Assembly (NCBI RefSeq): GCF_006438965.1
Contig: NZ_RCZM01000003.1
Coordinates: forward strand, 1 to 64,000
DNA length: 64,000 nt
Origin: Pedococcus bigeumensis
GTDB lineage: Bacteria > Actinomycetota > Actinomycetes > Actinomycetales > Dermatophilaceae
Reading direction: 5' to 3'
A program made the position numbers and the translations under genes. Positions 9,410-17,766 of this stretch are shown piece after piece. The notes below the pieces were generated by a model. That model was given only the letters and a program-made list of their open reading frames with translations, searched no databases and was not told the origin of the DNA. Numbering within the stretch: position 1 is the first letter of the stretch; every line of letters starts with the position of its first letter.

Positions 9410-9553
9410 ATGACAAAGGTGATCATCGGGGTCGATCCCCACAAACTGTCGGCCACGATCGAGGTCGTCGACCAGCACGAGAAGCTGCTCGGGTCGGGCC
9501 GGTTCAGTACCGACCAGGCCGGCTTCCGGCTGCCGCCGCCGTCATGGGCATGA
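9410..9553 (+). pseudogene. IS110-family transposase, N-terminal fragment
   Basis: Starts at the ATG at 9410 after GAAGCGGGAGAAGG. The first ~39 residues (VIIGVDPHKLSATIEVVD, then GSGRFSTDQAGF) are the typical start of an IS110 DEDD transposase, including the first catalytic Asp. Similarity stops at about base 9526, after which the frame runs into sequence belonging to the lgt gene on the other strand. The IS was therefore cut by an insertion or deletion whose junction lies at the lgt 3' end. The C-terminal fragment at the left window edge belongs to the same family but need not be the other half. Confidence 0.8.
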
Positions 9554-10432
9554 GGAATCTATATCCGGCCCGGGAGGAGCGTGGAGGGGGTCGCCCTTCC
9601 GGGGACGTGCCCCGAGGAAGTATGCGGTGGCGCTGATGAAGATGAGCAGGCTGGTCCAGTCGTTGAGGCGAAGGCCCAGGATGTGGTTGGCGGTGTCGAT
9701 GCGGAGGTATTCGATCCATGCCCGACCGGCGGTGTAGGTCGCGACGTAGAGGGCGAAGGCGCGTCCGCGTGTCAGGGAGAACCGGCGGTCTGCCCATAGG
9801 ACCAGTCCGGCCACGCCGAGGCACCACAGGGACTCGTAAAGGAAGGTCGGCTGGAAGGTGGCGTATTGCTGGTAGCCGGGCGGCCGGTGCGCGGCGTCAA
9901 TGTGCAATCCCCAGGGAAGGGTGGTCGGGGCGCCGAAGAGTTCTTGGTTGAACCAGTTGCCCCACCGGCCGAACGCTTGGGCGATCGCGATGCCGGGGGC
10001 TGCGGCATCGGCGAACATCGCCACGGAGACTCCTGCGCGCCGAGCGCCGATCCATGCACCCAGGGCACCGAGGGCAACGGCCCCCCAGATGCCCAGGCCG
10101 CCTTGCCAGATCTTCAGGGCGTTCCATGGGTCGCGGCCGGGCTGAAAGTACAGCTCAGGGTCGGTCAGGACGTGGTACAGCCGACCCCCGGCGATACCGA
10201 ATGGGACTGCCCAGCCTGCGATGTCCAGCACCACGCCGGGCGGGCCACCGCGGGCGCGCCAGCGCCGGTCGGTGATTAACACGGCCACCGCGATCCCGGC
10301 CAGGATGCACAGGGCGTAGGCGCGGATGGGTACCGGGCCCAGGTGCCAGACCCCTTGGGAGGGGCTGGGGATGCTCAACGGCAGGCGGGCAAGGTCCAGC
10401 CGGGTGTGGTTGGCCAGATCCGGGGTGGGCAT
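9542..10432 (-). CDS. lgt: prolipoprotein diacylglyceryl transferase (accessory copy)
   Basis: 296 residues. Lgt transfers diacylglycerol from phosphatidylglycerol to the lipobox cysteine of prolipoproteins in the membrane. Visible signatures: PIRAYALCILAGIAVAV near the N-terminus, GGRLYHVLTD, the Lgt signature GRWGNWFNQELFG in the middle, YESLWCLGV, and a C-terminal WIEYLRIDTANHILGLRLND. Seven hydrophobic segments fit the family. I start at 10432, where ATG overlaps the upstream stop (ATGA). Its company (MarR/MFS, IS debris, a second broken lgt at 15424) suggests an accessory paralogue rather than the housekeeping copy. Confidence 0.93.
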   Translation of the reverse strand: MPTPDLANHTRLDLARLPLSIPSPSQGVWHLGPVPIRAYALCILAGIAVAVLITDRRWRARGGPPGVVLDIAGWAVPFGIAGGRLYHVLTDPELYFQPGRDPWNALKIWQGGLGIWGAVALGALGAWIGARRAGVSVAMFADAAAPGIAIAQAFGRWGNWFNQELFGAPTTLPWGLHIDAAHRPPGYQQYATFQPTFLYESLWCLGVAGLVLWADRRFSLTRGRAFALYVATYTAGRAWIEYLRIDTANHILGLRLNDWTSLLIFISATAYFLGARPRKGDPLHAPPGPDIDSSCP

Positions 10433-10755
10433 CAGCGGGGCCATACTGCGAGGGCAACCGCCCACAGGGCCGTGCCGGCTATGCAGCCGGCCACCGCGAT
10501 CAAGTCACGTCCTGACGCGGGACGGCCACGGCGTGCGGCCGCGGTCCGGGCCTGCACGCTGCGGACGGTGTTCGCGAGGGCTAGGAGGTTGAACCCAGTC
10601 GCGGCCAGCGTGAGCGCTGGGTGCAGCCGCAGCATCGGGAGCATGAGCAGCGTGACCAGCATCTGCCCGGCGAAGACGTGCCACCACCCGCGAAGCGGGA
10701 GACGTTCTCGGGTGGAGTCTTCAGCCGATCGGGCGGACACGGGGATCCCCATCAT
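10432..10755 (-). CDS. small membrane protein
   Basis: 107 residues with three hydrophobic segments (HVFAGQMLVTLLMLPMLRL, LTLAATGFNLLALANTV and LIAVAGCIAGTALWAVALAV). It lies between marR and lgt in one leftward operon: its start overlaps the marR 3' end by 35 bases and its stop overlaps the lgt start. No family recognised. The coupling with lgt suggests it travels with that accessory copy. Confidence 0.65.
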   Translation of the reverse strand: MMGIPVSARSAEDSTRERLPLRGWWHVFAGQMLVTLLMLPMLRLHPALTLAATGFNLLALANTVRSVQARTAAARRGRPASGRDLIAVAGCIAGTALWAVALAVWPR

Positions 10756-11218
10756 CGTTGGTGTGGTCGGTGTGCTCGTCCAGTAGCGTCACGAGTCGGT
10801 TCATCACCGGCATCGCAATGGTGATGATCTGTTGCTCTTGGGGGGTCAGTGCGGCTAGTGCGCTCGTGAGGGAAGTGATGTTGGTCTGCCGCCAGGAGGT
10901 GACCTGAGCGACCCCCGCCGACGTCAAGGAGTAAGTCACCGCTCGCCTGTCGGCGGCGTTGGAGGCCCGCTCGAGCATCCCGGCGACGGTCAGGGAATTG
11001 GCCAATGTGCTGATGGAGTTGGGTGCCAGCCGCAGGACCTGGGCAAGCTCTCCAGGCCTTGAGCCGGGGCGTTCGCCGATGACGCTGAGCAGCTCAAGCT
11101 GGGCCACACTCAGGGTCATCGCCGGCTGAGCGGCTCGAGCGGCCCGTCGCATCGCCCGGCGTAGCCTGGCCACGAGATCAGCGAAGTTGGAGGACAAATC
11201 CGTCACTGGCGTCGTCAT
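10721..11218 (-). CDS. MarR-family transcriptional regulator
   Basis: 165 residues. The start is the ATG at 11218, overlapping the stop of the MFS gene (ATGA). The winged helix covers roughly residues 35-110: LSVAQLELLSVIGERPGSRP, then GELAQVLRLAPNSISTLANS as the helix-turn-helix, and ASNAADRRAVTYSLT as the wing with the conserved DxR. The neighbouring drug-type MFS pump makes it the probable local repressor, releasing DNA when a phenolic or lipophilic ligand binds. Unusually it is downstream of the pump in the same operon; the operator may be the perfect repeat at 12644. Confidence 0.9.
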   Translation of the reverse strand: MTTPVTDLSSNFADLVARLRRAMRRAARAAQPAMTLSVAQLELLSVIGERPGSRPGELAQVLRLAPNSISTLANSLTVAGMLERASNAADRRAVTYSLTSAGVAQVTSWRQTNITSLTSALAALTPQEQQIITIAMPVMNRLVTLLDEHTDHTNDDGDPRVRPIG

Positions 11219-12642
11219 GGGCTCAAGATCTTCATGCCGCGGCGACGAACCGGCCCAGCGGTGAACGCCATCAGCAGGCAGGCGAAGGTCAGACCCGCCA
11301 TCACCAGCGGTGGGCTGGCCCAACCATGGGCCAGGCCGACTCGCACCCCCACGGCCGTCAACGCCACTGCCAGCGACGTCCCCAGCGCACGCGCGACGTT
11401 GATCATGCCGCCCGTCACGGCTGAGGCCGACTTCGGCACCGAGGTCATCACCATGGCGTTGTTGGCCGGTAGCACCAGGCCCAGGCTCACCCCGCTGAGC
11501 AGGAGTAACCCAGCCACAACCAGCGGCGATTCCCACACCAGGCACTGGAGCGCCGCGCTGACCGCGGCGGCCGCGGCACCGACCCGAACTCGAACGGGGT
11601 TGCTGACGCGGCGACCCAGACGCGCGCCAAGCAGTGCCGCCACTGCGAACCCGGCGGGAAGGCAGGTCAAGACCAGACCCCCGCGCGCGGTCGGCATGTT
11701 CCAGTCGTGGAAAACCTGCGGGTAGAGCACCAGGGGAGCGAACAACGCCAGGTAGCCCAGCAGCGCCCCACCCAACCCGCTGGCAATTCCCGAGGCCCGC
11801 ATCCGTGCAGGCGAGACCAGCGGCGCCCTAACCCGCCCCTCGACCCCCCAAAAGGCAGCACCCACACCCACCGCCATGACGCCGGCCACGGCCACCAGGA
11901 CCCACTTCGGCCGTGCGTCCGCCAACTGCGCAAGAGTCCACAAGGTCAACAGGGTGCTCGCGCCCAACAGTGCCGATCCGGCCAGGTCGCGGGTGCCGCG
12001 CTTCCTCAGGTCTCGACTTCGCGGCAGCAGCACCAACCCGGCGGCAATCGCGATCACCCCAACCGGGACGTTGACCCAGAAAACCGAGCGCCAGCCGAAC
12101 TGGTCGACCAACAGCCCGCCCAGCGCCGGCCCCCCAGCCAGGCCCAACGCCTGTGCCGCCGCCTGCACGCCCAGCGCAGCGCGGGCGTGGCCGCTGCCGA
12201 CGCTGCGCACCACCAGCGCAACACTGTTGGCCTGCAACAAGGCCGCCCCCAGGGCCTGCACCGCGCGCGCGGCCACCAACCAGCCCAAACTCGGGGCCAG
12301 CGCACACCCGGCCGAGGCCATGGTGAACAGGCCGAAACCATACACGTAGAGGAGCTTGCGGCCCCGCGCATCCGACCAGCGCCCAACTGGCACCAGCATC
12401 ACGGCGAGTACGCCCAAGTAGGCCAGCGACACCCACTGCACGCCGGCAAGCGGAGCGTGGAAGTCGGCCTGCATGCGGGGAAAGGCCAACGTGACGATGC
12501 TGGCATCGAGCTGGCCCATGAAGGCACCCAGACATACCGCCAGGACCGCACCCCACGGCGCCCGCGGATGCTCACGCACGCGGGCCGGCCGTGCCATCTC
12601 TCGGCCCCACCAGGCCAAGGCGGCGGCCTCGGTCTTCTCCAT
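11215..12642 (-). CDS. MFS efflux transporter, DHA2 (EmrB/QacA) type
   Basis: 475 residues with about 14 hydrophobic segments, as expected for the 14-helix drug:H+ antiporter family. The start of helix 1 (GAFMGQLDASIVTLAFPRMQ) carries the DHA2 motif D1 with its membrane Asp, and GRWSDARGRKLLYVYGF is the family motif A between helices 2 and 3. The ATG at 12642 abuts the inverted repeat at 12644-12674, so translation may be leaderless; an in-frame ATG at 12597 starts MARPARV. First gene of the operon MFS-marR-small membrane protein-lgt. The substrate is likely a hydrophobic drug or metabolite. Confidence 0.92.
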   Translation of the reverse strand: MEKTEAAALAWWGREMARPARVREHPRAPWGAVLAVCLGAFMGQLDASIVTLAFPRMQADFHAPLAGVQWVSLAYLGVLAVMLVPVGRWSDARGRKLLYVYGFGLFTMASAGCALAPSLGWLVAARAVQALGAALLQANSVALVVRSVGSGHARAALGVQAAAQALGLAGGPALGGLLVDQFGWRSVFWVNVPVGVIAIAAGLVLLPRSRDLRKRGTRDLAGSALLGASTLLTLWTLAQLADARPKWVLVAVAGVMAVGVGAAFWGVEGRVRAPLVSPARMRASGIASGLGGALLGYLALFAPLVLYPQVFHDWNMPTARGGLVLTCLPAGFAVAALLGARLGRRVSNPVRVRVGAAAAAVSAALQCLVWESPLVVAGLLLLSGVSLGLVLPANNAMVMTSVPKSASAVTGGMINVARALGTSLAVALTAVGVRVGLAHGWASPPLVMAGLTFACLLMAFTAGPVRRRGMKILSP

Positions 12643-12643
12643 G

Positions 12644-12674
12644 GGTATTAGTCTGTCACAGACAGACTAATACC
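12644..12674. promoter_or_regulatory. perfect 13-bp inverted repeat, operator of the MFS-marR operon
   Basis: Arms GGTATTAGTCTGT (12644-12656) and ACAGACTAATACC (12662-12674) are exact reverse complements around the 5-bp centre CACAG. The repeat ends one base from the pump ATG, so a bound dimer would cover promoter and start. MarR proteins bind such repeats, but the TAGTCTGT half-site is also typical of TetR operators; no TetR gene is adjacent. Confidence 0.85.
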
Positions 12675-13061
12675 TCCATCCTGCACTGGGTCTGGCCGAC
12701 GGAGCCGCCACCAATCGCGCCGCGTGAGTGGACAGCCTCGGCCCTGGCCGCGGAGTCGGAACAGGACGCCGCCGCAAGGCTCCCACTCCGGGGTCGGGGA
12801 ATCAACACACCCGAGGCACCGCCGTCGCCCTCGCCGACGGACGTCGCGGCCGCCGGCAATGCCGCCGAGGTCCCCGTCAAACCTACGTCCCCACTCTGGG
12901 TCGCTGCCGAGACAGTCAGCCGAGCCGCGCAGCATCGCAGGGGGTCCGACGTCCGCCCCTGACCTGCGGGTGGAACCGACCTCGCGGCACCCGTGCCGAC
13001 TACTCTAGGAGCCCGCTGCGGTCGTTGGTCCGCCGATGGTTCCGGAAAGGCTGATGACACC
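12675..13061. other. intergenic region, nothing recognised
   Basis: About 390 bp between the MFS operator and the small gene at 13062. Open frames exist on both strands but are low-complexity (Arg/Pro or Gly/Ala rich) with no start signals or motifs. Confidence 0.4.
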
Positions 13062-13208
13062 GTGCTTCAGCGTGTGAAGTGCCTTTTCAGGGGACACCAG
13101 TGGCGCCCGGTCCGGCGGTACGGCAGCAATCTGCTCGTCTGCCTCAGGTGCGGACAGATGACGGAGCGCGACACAGCTCTGGGACGAGCGAAGCGACAAC
13201 GTCCCTGA
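13062..13208 (+). CDS. small zinc-ribbon-like protein
   Basis: 48 residues from a GTG at 13062 with GGAAAGG about 11 bases upstream. The sequence CLFRGHQW ... LLVCLRCGQM has one Cys and a His in the first half and a CxxC in the second, the pattern of small actinobacterial zinc-ribbon proteins. The 5' sequence before the GTG is not protein-like. It stands alone between the MFS operator and sulP. Function unknown; length makes the call uncertain. Confidence 0.5.
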   Translation: MLQRVKCLFRGHQWRPVRRYGSNLLVCLRCGQMTERDTALGRAKRQRP

Positions 13209-13282
13209 GGACCACTCGCGCTTGAGTGAATGGCTGCCGTCGCGGGGGCGGTGCGATTGGCCGTCGGTGCCTGGACCGCTCG

Positions 13283-14815
13283 TCAGTGGCCGCCGCCGAG
13301 GTGACCGGCCAGTCGGGTGTGTCGTTCTTGGCTGGCGTCGTTGAGGCCGATGATGGTGACGTTCTTGCCCTTGGCTGCGTACTTGGTGGTGATGGCGTCC
13401 AGGGCGGCGACGGTGGAGGCGTCCCAGATGTGGGAGCGGGACAGGTCGATGACGATGTTGCGGGGGTCGCCGACGTAGTCGAACTGGTAGACGAGGTCGT
13501 TGCTGGAGGCGAAGAACAGCTCGCCGACCACGGCATACACGCGGGTGTCCTCGTCGGGGTGGGCGATGTCGACGACCTGGGTGAAGTGGGCGACCCGTCG
13601 GGCGAACATGACCATCGCGACGATGACGCCGACGATGACGCCGATGGCGAGGTTCTGCGTGGCCACGACCACGGCGACAGTGGCGACCATGACCAGGGTC
13701 TCGCTCTTGGGCATCCGGCGCAGGGTGGCGAGCTGGATGCTGTGCCAGTCGAACGTGCCCACGGAGACCATGACCATGACCGCGACCAAGGCCGCCATCG
13801 GGATGACGGCCACGATGTCACCCAGACCTACGACAAGGATGAGCAGGAACAGTCCAGCCAGGAACGTGGAGATGCGGGTCCGGGCCCCGGAAGCCTTCAC
13901 GTTGATCATGGTCTGCCCGATCATGGCGCAGCCGCCCATACCGCCGAAGAAGCCCGTGATGATGTTCGCGGCGCCTTGGCCCCACGCCTCACGGGTCTTG
14001 TGCGAGTGGGTGTCGGTGACGTCGTCGACGAGCTTGGCCGTCATCAGCGACTCCATCAGCCCGACGAGCGCCATCGCCAACGCGAACGGGCCGATGACGG
14101 ACAACGTCTGGAGGTTGAACGGCACGTTCGGGAAGAACAGGGACGGCAGGTTGTCGGGAAGCTTGCCCTCGTCCCCGACGGTCGGCACGGCGATGGCCGT
14201 CGCCACGGTGAGGATGGTCAGGGCGACGATGGCCACCAACGGGGCGGGTACCGCCTTGGTGAACCGGGGCAGGAACACCATGACGACGATGCCGACCGCC
14301 ACGAGCGGGTACACCGCCCACGGGACGTTGACCAGGTGCGGCACCTGCGCGAGGAAGATGAGGATGGCCAGGGCGTTGACGAAGCCGACCATGACCGAGC
14401 GCGGGATGAACCGCATCAGCTTGGCCACGCCGAGGACGCCGAGCACAACCTGGATGACGCCGCCGAGGATGACGGTGGCTATGAGGTAGTCCATCCCGTG
14501 CTCGCGCATCACCGGGGCGATGACCAGGGCGACCGCACCGGTCGCGGCCGAGATCATCGCCGGGCGGCCGCCGAGGAACGCGATCGACACCGCCATGGTG
14601 AACGAGGCGAACAAGCCGACGCGGGGGTCGACGCCGGCGATGATGGAGAACGAGATGGCTTCGGGGATCAGAGCCAGGGCGACGACGAGACCGGCCAGGA
14701 CCTCGGTGCGCAGCCGCTTGGGCGAGCGCAGCGCGGCGCGCACCGACGTGGTGTCCCGTTCGTGGGGGAACTCGGTGACCTGGTTGAGGGCGGGGCTGGG
14801 TGGGGCAGCGGACAA
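13283..14815 (-). CDS. SulP-family anion transporter with STAS domain
   Basis: 510 residues. About ten to twelve hydrophobic segments cover residues ~40-410, with the SulP signature around [20 protein letters not shown] and [19 protein letters not shown], and a conserved [15 protein letters not shown] in the middle. The C-terminal ~100 residues form a STAS domain ([21 protein letters not shown]). SulP proteins carry sulfate, bicarbonate or other anions; the length and the PEAISFSII motif resemble the bicarbonate/sulfate bacterial group, but the substrate cannot be fixed. The MerR gene lies just upstream on the same strand. Confidence 0.92.
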   Translation of the reverse strand: MSAAPPSPALNQVTEFPHERDTTSVRAALRSPKRLRTEVLAGLVVALALIPEAISFSIIAGVDPRVGLFASFTMAVSIAFLGGRPAMISAATGAVALVIAPVMREHGMDYLIATVILGGVIQVVLGVLGVAKLMRFIPRSVMVGFVNALAILIFLAQVPHLVNVPWAVYPLVAVGIVVMVFLPRFTKAVPAPLVAIVALTILTVATAIAVPTVGDEGKLPDNLPSLFFPNVPFNLQTLSVIGPFALAMALVGLMESLMTAKLVDDVTDTHSHKTREAWGQGAANIITGFFGGMGGCAMIGQTMINVKASGARTRISTFLAGLFLLILVVGLGDIVAVIPMAALVAVMVMVSVGTFDWHSIQLATLRRMPKSETLVMVATVAVVVATQNLAIGVIVGVIVAMVMFARRVAHFTQVVDIAHPDEDTRVYAVVGELFFASSNDLVYQFDYVGDPRNIVIDLSRSHIWDASTVAALDAITTKYAAKGKNVTIIGLNDASQERHTRLAGHLGGGH

Positions 14816-14911
14816 GGGGTGCTCCTGTGGAGGGCGTGGTGGGTAGTGGCCCAGGGGGCCGGCCTCGGCACGACGGCGTGCGGGGGCGACGTGGGTGGGT
14901 GGTGCGGCGGG

Positions 14912-15307
14912 TTAGCTGAGCTCGTCGCGCAGCTGGTCGACGAACGCCTGCGCGCTGTCGGTCTGCTCGCGCAGGACGGTGAGCTTGTGCTCGACCAAGG
15001 CTTGGTAGGTGGCCATGCGCTCGGACAGGGACGCGCGGGTCTTGGCGGACAGGCGCGGGTTGGTGAGCCGGTCGCGGGCCTCGATGAGGTCACGCATCTC
15101 CTCGAGGGTGAAGTCCAGCGGCTTCATCCGCTTGATGAGCAGCAGCCGGGCGACGGCGTCCTCGCCGTACAGGCGGAACCCGCCGGCGCTGCGCTGCGCC
15201 TCGGGCAGCAGCCCGACCTCTTCGTAGTGGCGGATGGTGCGCAGGCTCAGCCCCGTGCGCTCGGCGACGTCACCGATCTGCATCAAGCTGGTTCGGGTGG
15301 GGTCCAA
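14912..15307 (-). CDS. MerR-family transcriptional regulator
   Basis: 131 residues. The N-terminal winged helix (MQIGDVAERTGLSLRTIRHY then EEVGLLPEAQRSAGGFRLYG) is classic MerR, followed by a helical dimerisation region (RMKPLDFTLEEMRDLIEARD) and a short C-terminus without cysteines, so it is not an obvious metal sensor. The first ATG is at 15307; a second at 15283 starts at MQIGD. It is upstream of and co-directional with sulP (97 bp apart), and the operator at 15394 precedes it, so it probably controls itself and the transporter. Confidence 0.9.
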   Translation of the reverse strand: MDPTRTSLMQIGDVAERTGLSLRTIRHYEEVGLLPEAQRSAGGFRLYGEDAVARLLLIKRMKPLDFTLEEMRDLIEARDRLTNPRLSAKTRASLSERMATYQALVEHKLTVLREQTDSAQAFVDQLRDELS

Positions 15308-15393
15308 GTTCCGGTGCCTTCATCTCGCGTTAGGACTGGGGGTGGGACGGCGGGCGACCGTGGTGGTCCGTCGTCAGCGTGCCGTCGCCGTGG

Positions 15394-15421
15394 AACTCTA
15401 CCCTGACGTGAGGGTAGAGTT
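15394..15421. promoter_or_regulatory. inverted-repeat operator upstream of the merR-sulP operon
   Basis: Arms AACTCTACCCT (15394-15404) and AGGGTAGAGTT (15411-15421) are perfect reverse complements around GACGTG. Read leftwards the centre is CACGTC, giving the CTCTACCCTCACGTC type of site commonly bound by MerR regulators between -35 and -10. It lies 87 bp upstream of the merR start. Confidence 0.85.
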
Positions 15422-15423
15422 GA

Positions 15424-15662
15424 AAATCGCGTGAGGCTGCCTCTGGCGCAGGAGAGTGACGCGAACGTGCCGTGACGAAGTAGGTGACGGCGCTGATGAA
15501 GATGAGCAGGCTCGTCCAGTCGTTGAGTCGAAGGCCGAGAACGTGGGTTGGCGGTGTCGACGCGTAGGTACTCGATCCAGGGCCGGCCGACGGTGTATGC
15601 GGCAACATGGAACGGGAAGGCCCGCCCGTGGGTGAGGGCAAAGCGCCGGTCTGCGGGCGGTG
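15424..15662 (-). pseudogene. lgt: frameshifted remnant of a second lgt
   Basis: The minus strand encodes the last third of Lgt in two frames: ADRRFALTHGRAFPFH and PWIEYLRVDTAN in one, then HVLGLRLNDWTSLLIFISA in another. Compared with the intact lgt at 9542, the DNA is closely similar (same GATGAAGATGAGCAGGCT core) but has one extra G at about 15546-15549 (GTGGGTTGG against GTGGTTGG), which shifts the frame. The upstream two-thirds are gone. This shows that two lgt-bearing segments were once present here. Confidence 0.85.
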
Positions 15663-15906
15663 GCGGGGTGCCTATGCGCTGCTGCCGCGAGCAGTGCTGG
15701 GCGCTCTGGGAGGAGACCCCAGTCATTTTGCAGGTGGAGGCCCTTGACTCAAGCCGCCGCCATCACCGTTGGGCTGTTCCGCCGCCTCCTCGACGCGATT
15801 CTAGGAAGCGGGAGCGTCACGCTGGAGAACACCGTCGAGGTGTGCGTCCAACACGTGCAAGTCAGGGCCTAACGTCGCGAGGACCGATTGACTTCAGCCG
15901 CAGCGT

Positions 15907-16392
15907 TCAGGGCCTCTGCAGGGAAGCCGCGTAGGCGGCTTCGGCAGCCGCTGCGAGCGTGGTCAGGGTCTGCTGAATCCCACGGCGCAGCTGGCGGTCT
16001 CGTGGGATCAAGGTCTCCAGGATGCGGTTGGCCAACGGGCACCACAGGAACTCGTAGGACTCAACGACTTCGGTCCCGGTTTCGGTGGGTGTGAGGAGAT
16101 AGCGCCAGCGGGTCTCTTCGCGACCGTCAGGGTGCATCACACTGAATGCGAACTCATCGCCTGGCGTGGCAGCGGTGATGGTGCACTCGGTTCGCCACCT
16201 GACCGGACCCAGATGGTTCGCGCCACGGAACCGGACCCCGACCGCCGCGCTGGTCGCACCGTCGAGCCATTCACATTTGTCGGTCTCGGGTGACCAGTCC
16301 CCCATTCGGCTGACGTCCGAGATCAACGCATAGATGCATTCGGCGGGCGCAGCGACGCGAACACGCGCTACTCCCTGCGTTGCTGAGGTCAT
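15907..16392 (-). CDS. SRPBCC (START/Bet v1) family protein
   Basis: 161 residues from the ATG at 16392. The pattern ARVRVAAPAECIYALISDVS, then RMGDWSPETDKCEW and a C-terminal long helix, is the polyketide-cyclase/dehydrase-like SRPBCC fold, which forms a hydrophobic ligand cavity. Such proteins bind lipids or aromatic compounds; none has a readable substrate. It is alone between lgt debris and the broken desulfurase. The longer frame (to 16440) adds 16 residues without similarity. Confidence 0.8.
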   Translation of the reverse strand: MTSATQGVARVRVAAPAECIYALISDVSRMGDWSPETDKCEWLDGATSAAVGVRFRGANHLGPVRWRTECTITAATPGDEFAFSVMHPDGREETRWRYLLTPTETGTEVVESYEFLWCPLANRILETLIPRDRQLRRGIQQTLTTLAAAAEAAYAASLQRP

Positions 16393-16492
16393 GTCGGGAG
16401 CGTAGCTCCGTTGCCGTTGAAGGCATGCCGCCCGGACCATTGCCGGGGGCCCACCACGATCACGGTTCCAAACACGGTGCGATTCGGGTCGA

Positions 16493-17370
16493 TCAGGCCG
16501 TCAGCGTGCCGGCTGCGGCCGTGATGGCGGTGGCCGAAGCGGAGACCTGGTCGGGGGTGGTGTGCCTGCCCAGGGACAGTCGGATCGCCCCAGCGGCCAT
16601 CTCGGCGTTCACCCCCATCGCAACCAGCACGGCCGACGGCTCGATGTCTCCTGTGTGGCAGGCCGATCCGGTGGAGGCGGCGATCGCGGGGCAGATGGCC
16701 AGGACGTCCAACCCGCGGGTGCCGGGGACGGAGATGCTCAGCGTGTTCGGCAGCGCGTGCGCCGGGTCGCCGAGTCGGACGATGCCGGGGATCATCGCGG
16801 CGAGCTCGGACCAGAGTTGGTCGTGCAGGTGACCGATCCGTTCGGCATCGGCGCCCAGGTTCGCCGCGGCAAGAGCGCACGCGGCGCCCAGGCCGACGAC
16901 GCTGGCCACGTTCTCGGTCCCGGGCCGGATGCCGTGCTCCTGGCCGGCACCTGCCACGACCGGGTCGATGGGGGTGCCGCGACGGATGTAGAGGGCGCCG
17001 ATCCCTTTGGGGGCGTATCACTTGTGCCCGGCAATCGACAGCAGGTCCACGCCCAGGTCGTCGACGTCGACGGGGATCTTGCCTACGGCCTGTGCGGCAT
17101 CGGTGTGGACCACCGCGCCGCGAGCGTGCAGAGACTCGGCCAGGTCCCTGATGGGCTGGATGGTGCCCACCTCGTTCTGGGCCAGGATCAGAGTGCCCAG
17201 CCCGACCGGGGAGCGCTCGGCACTGCAGGCGCCCGGGTCGATCCGACCAGCGCCGTCCACGGCCAGGGTGGTCACCTCCCAACCAGCGGCGGTCAGTAGG
17301 CGGGTGGTTTCGGTGGTGGCGGGGTGCTCAGCGGCGCTGGTGACCACGTGCATGCGTCCGGCCTGGATGG
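16493..17370 (-). pseudogene. cysteine desulfurase-like gene, N-terminally truncated and interrupted by TGA
   Basis: The minus strand encodes most of a NifS/IscS-type PLP enzyme: HVVTSAAEHPATTET, ILAQNEVGTIQPI, VHTDAAQAVGKIPVD and the PLP-lysine motif SIAGHK. A TGA follows at 17018-17020, exactly between GHK and YAPKGIGALYIRRG. The frame then continues with PGTENVASVVGLG and the catalytic-cysteine loop STGSACHTG. The N-terminal third (including the usual TSGGTEANN) is missing; the frame instead fuses to a thioredoxin-like remnant at about 17370. Residues for PLP and cysteine binding persist, but two lesions make it a pseudogene. UGA read as selenocysteine is a formal alternative. Confidence 0.85.
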
Positions 17371-17693
17371 CAGCGGCGGCGGCTCGCTGCGTGAGGGCGG
17401 CAGCGAGCTGGCGGACCGTGGGTGAACCAGCCATGCCATCCGCGGTGGTGTACACGCGGCACGCCAGTGCCGGCACAGCACATGGCTGCTCGAACGGGTC
17501 GGTGCCCTCTAGCCAGACGGGGGGTGACCGCTCGAAGCCAACCCGCTGCGCTTCCTCGATGGTCTCAACCGCCAGAGTGGTCACCGAAACCGAGACTCCG
17601 GCTAGGTAACTCGGCCGCCGTGTTCACGCGCTGCACCGTCGGCTGCCAGCTGGGGCATCCGGCGAAGTACAGCACCGTCACGTCCACGCTCAT
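17371..17693 (-). pseudogene. thioredoxin-like small protein, frameshifted
   Basis: Starts at the ATG at 17693 with MSVDVTVLYFAGCPSWQPTV, the usual opening of small actinobacterial thioredoxin-like proteins found near metal-resistance genes. After ~30 residues the frame goes off, while another frame continues the family with EEAQRVGFERSPPVWLEGTD and CRVYTTADGMAGSPTVRQLA. A short deletion and frameshift near 17590 therefore broke the gene. Its 3' end is joined in frame to the truncated desulfurase, which marks a deletion junction. Confidence 0.65.
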
Positions 17694-17766
17694 GCGCTCA
17701 TCGTCGCCCCACGCCCCATCGCGCGGACCCCCGACTGCCCAATCGGCTTGCGGCAGGCATTCGCGC

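Noticed and set aside
12656-13060. 134-codon minus-strand frame upstream of the MFS gene
   Set aside because: Low-complexity Ser/Ala/Gly sequence running through the operator, without motifs or a ribosome site.
13226-15406. 726-codon plus-strand open frame opposite sulP and merR
   Set aside because: Gly/Asp/His-rich shadow of the high-GC coding strand; the minus strand encodes SulP and MerR with clear motifs over the same span.
17018-17020. UGA as selenocysteine in the desulfurase
   Set aside because: The gene also lacks its N-terminal third and no obvious SECIS-like hairpin follows, so a plain pseudogene is the simpler reading.
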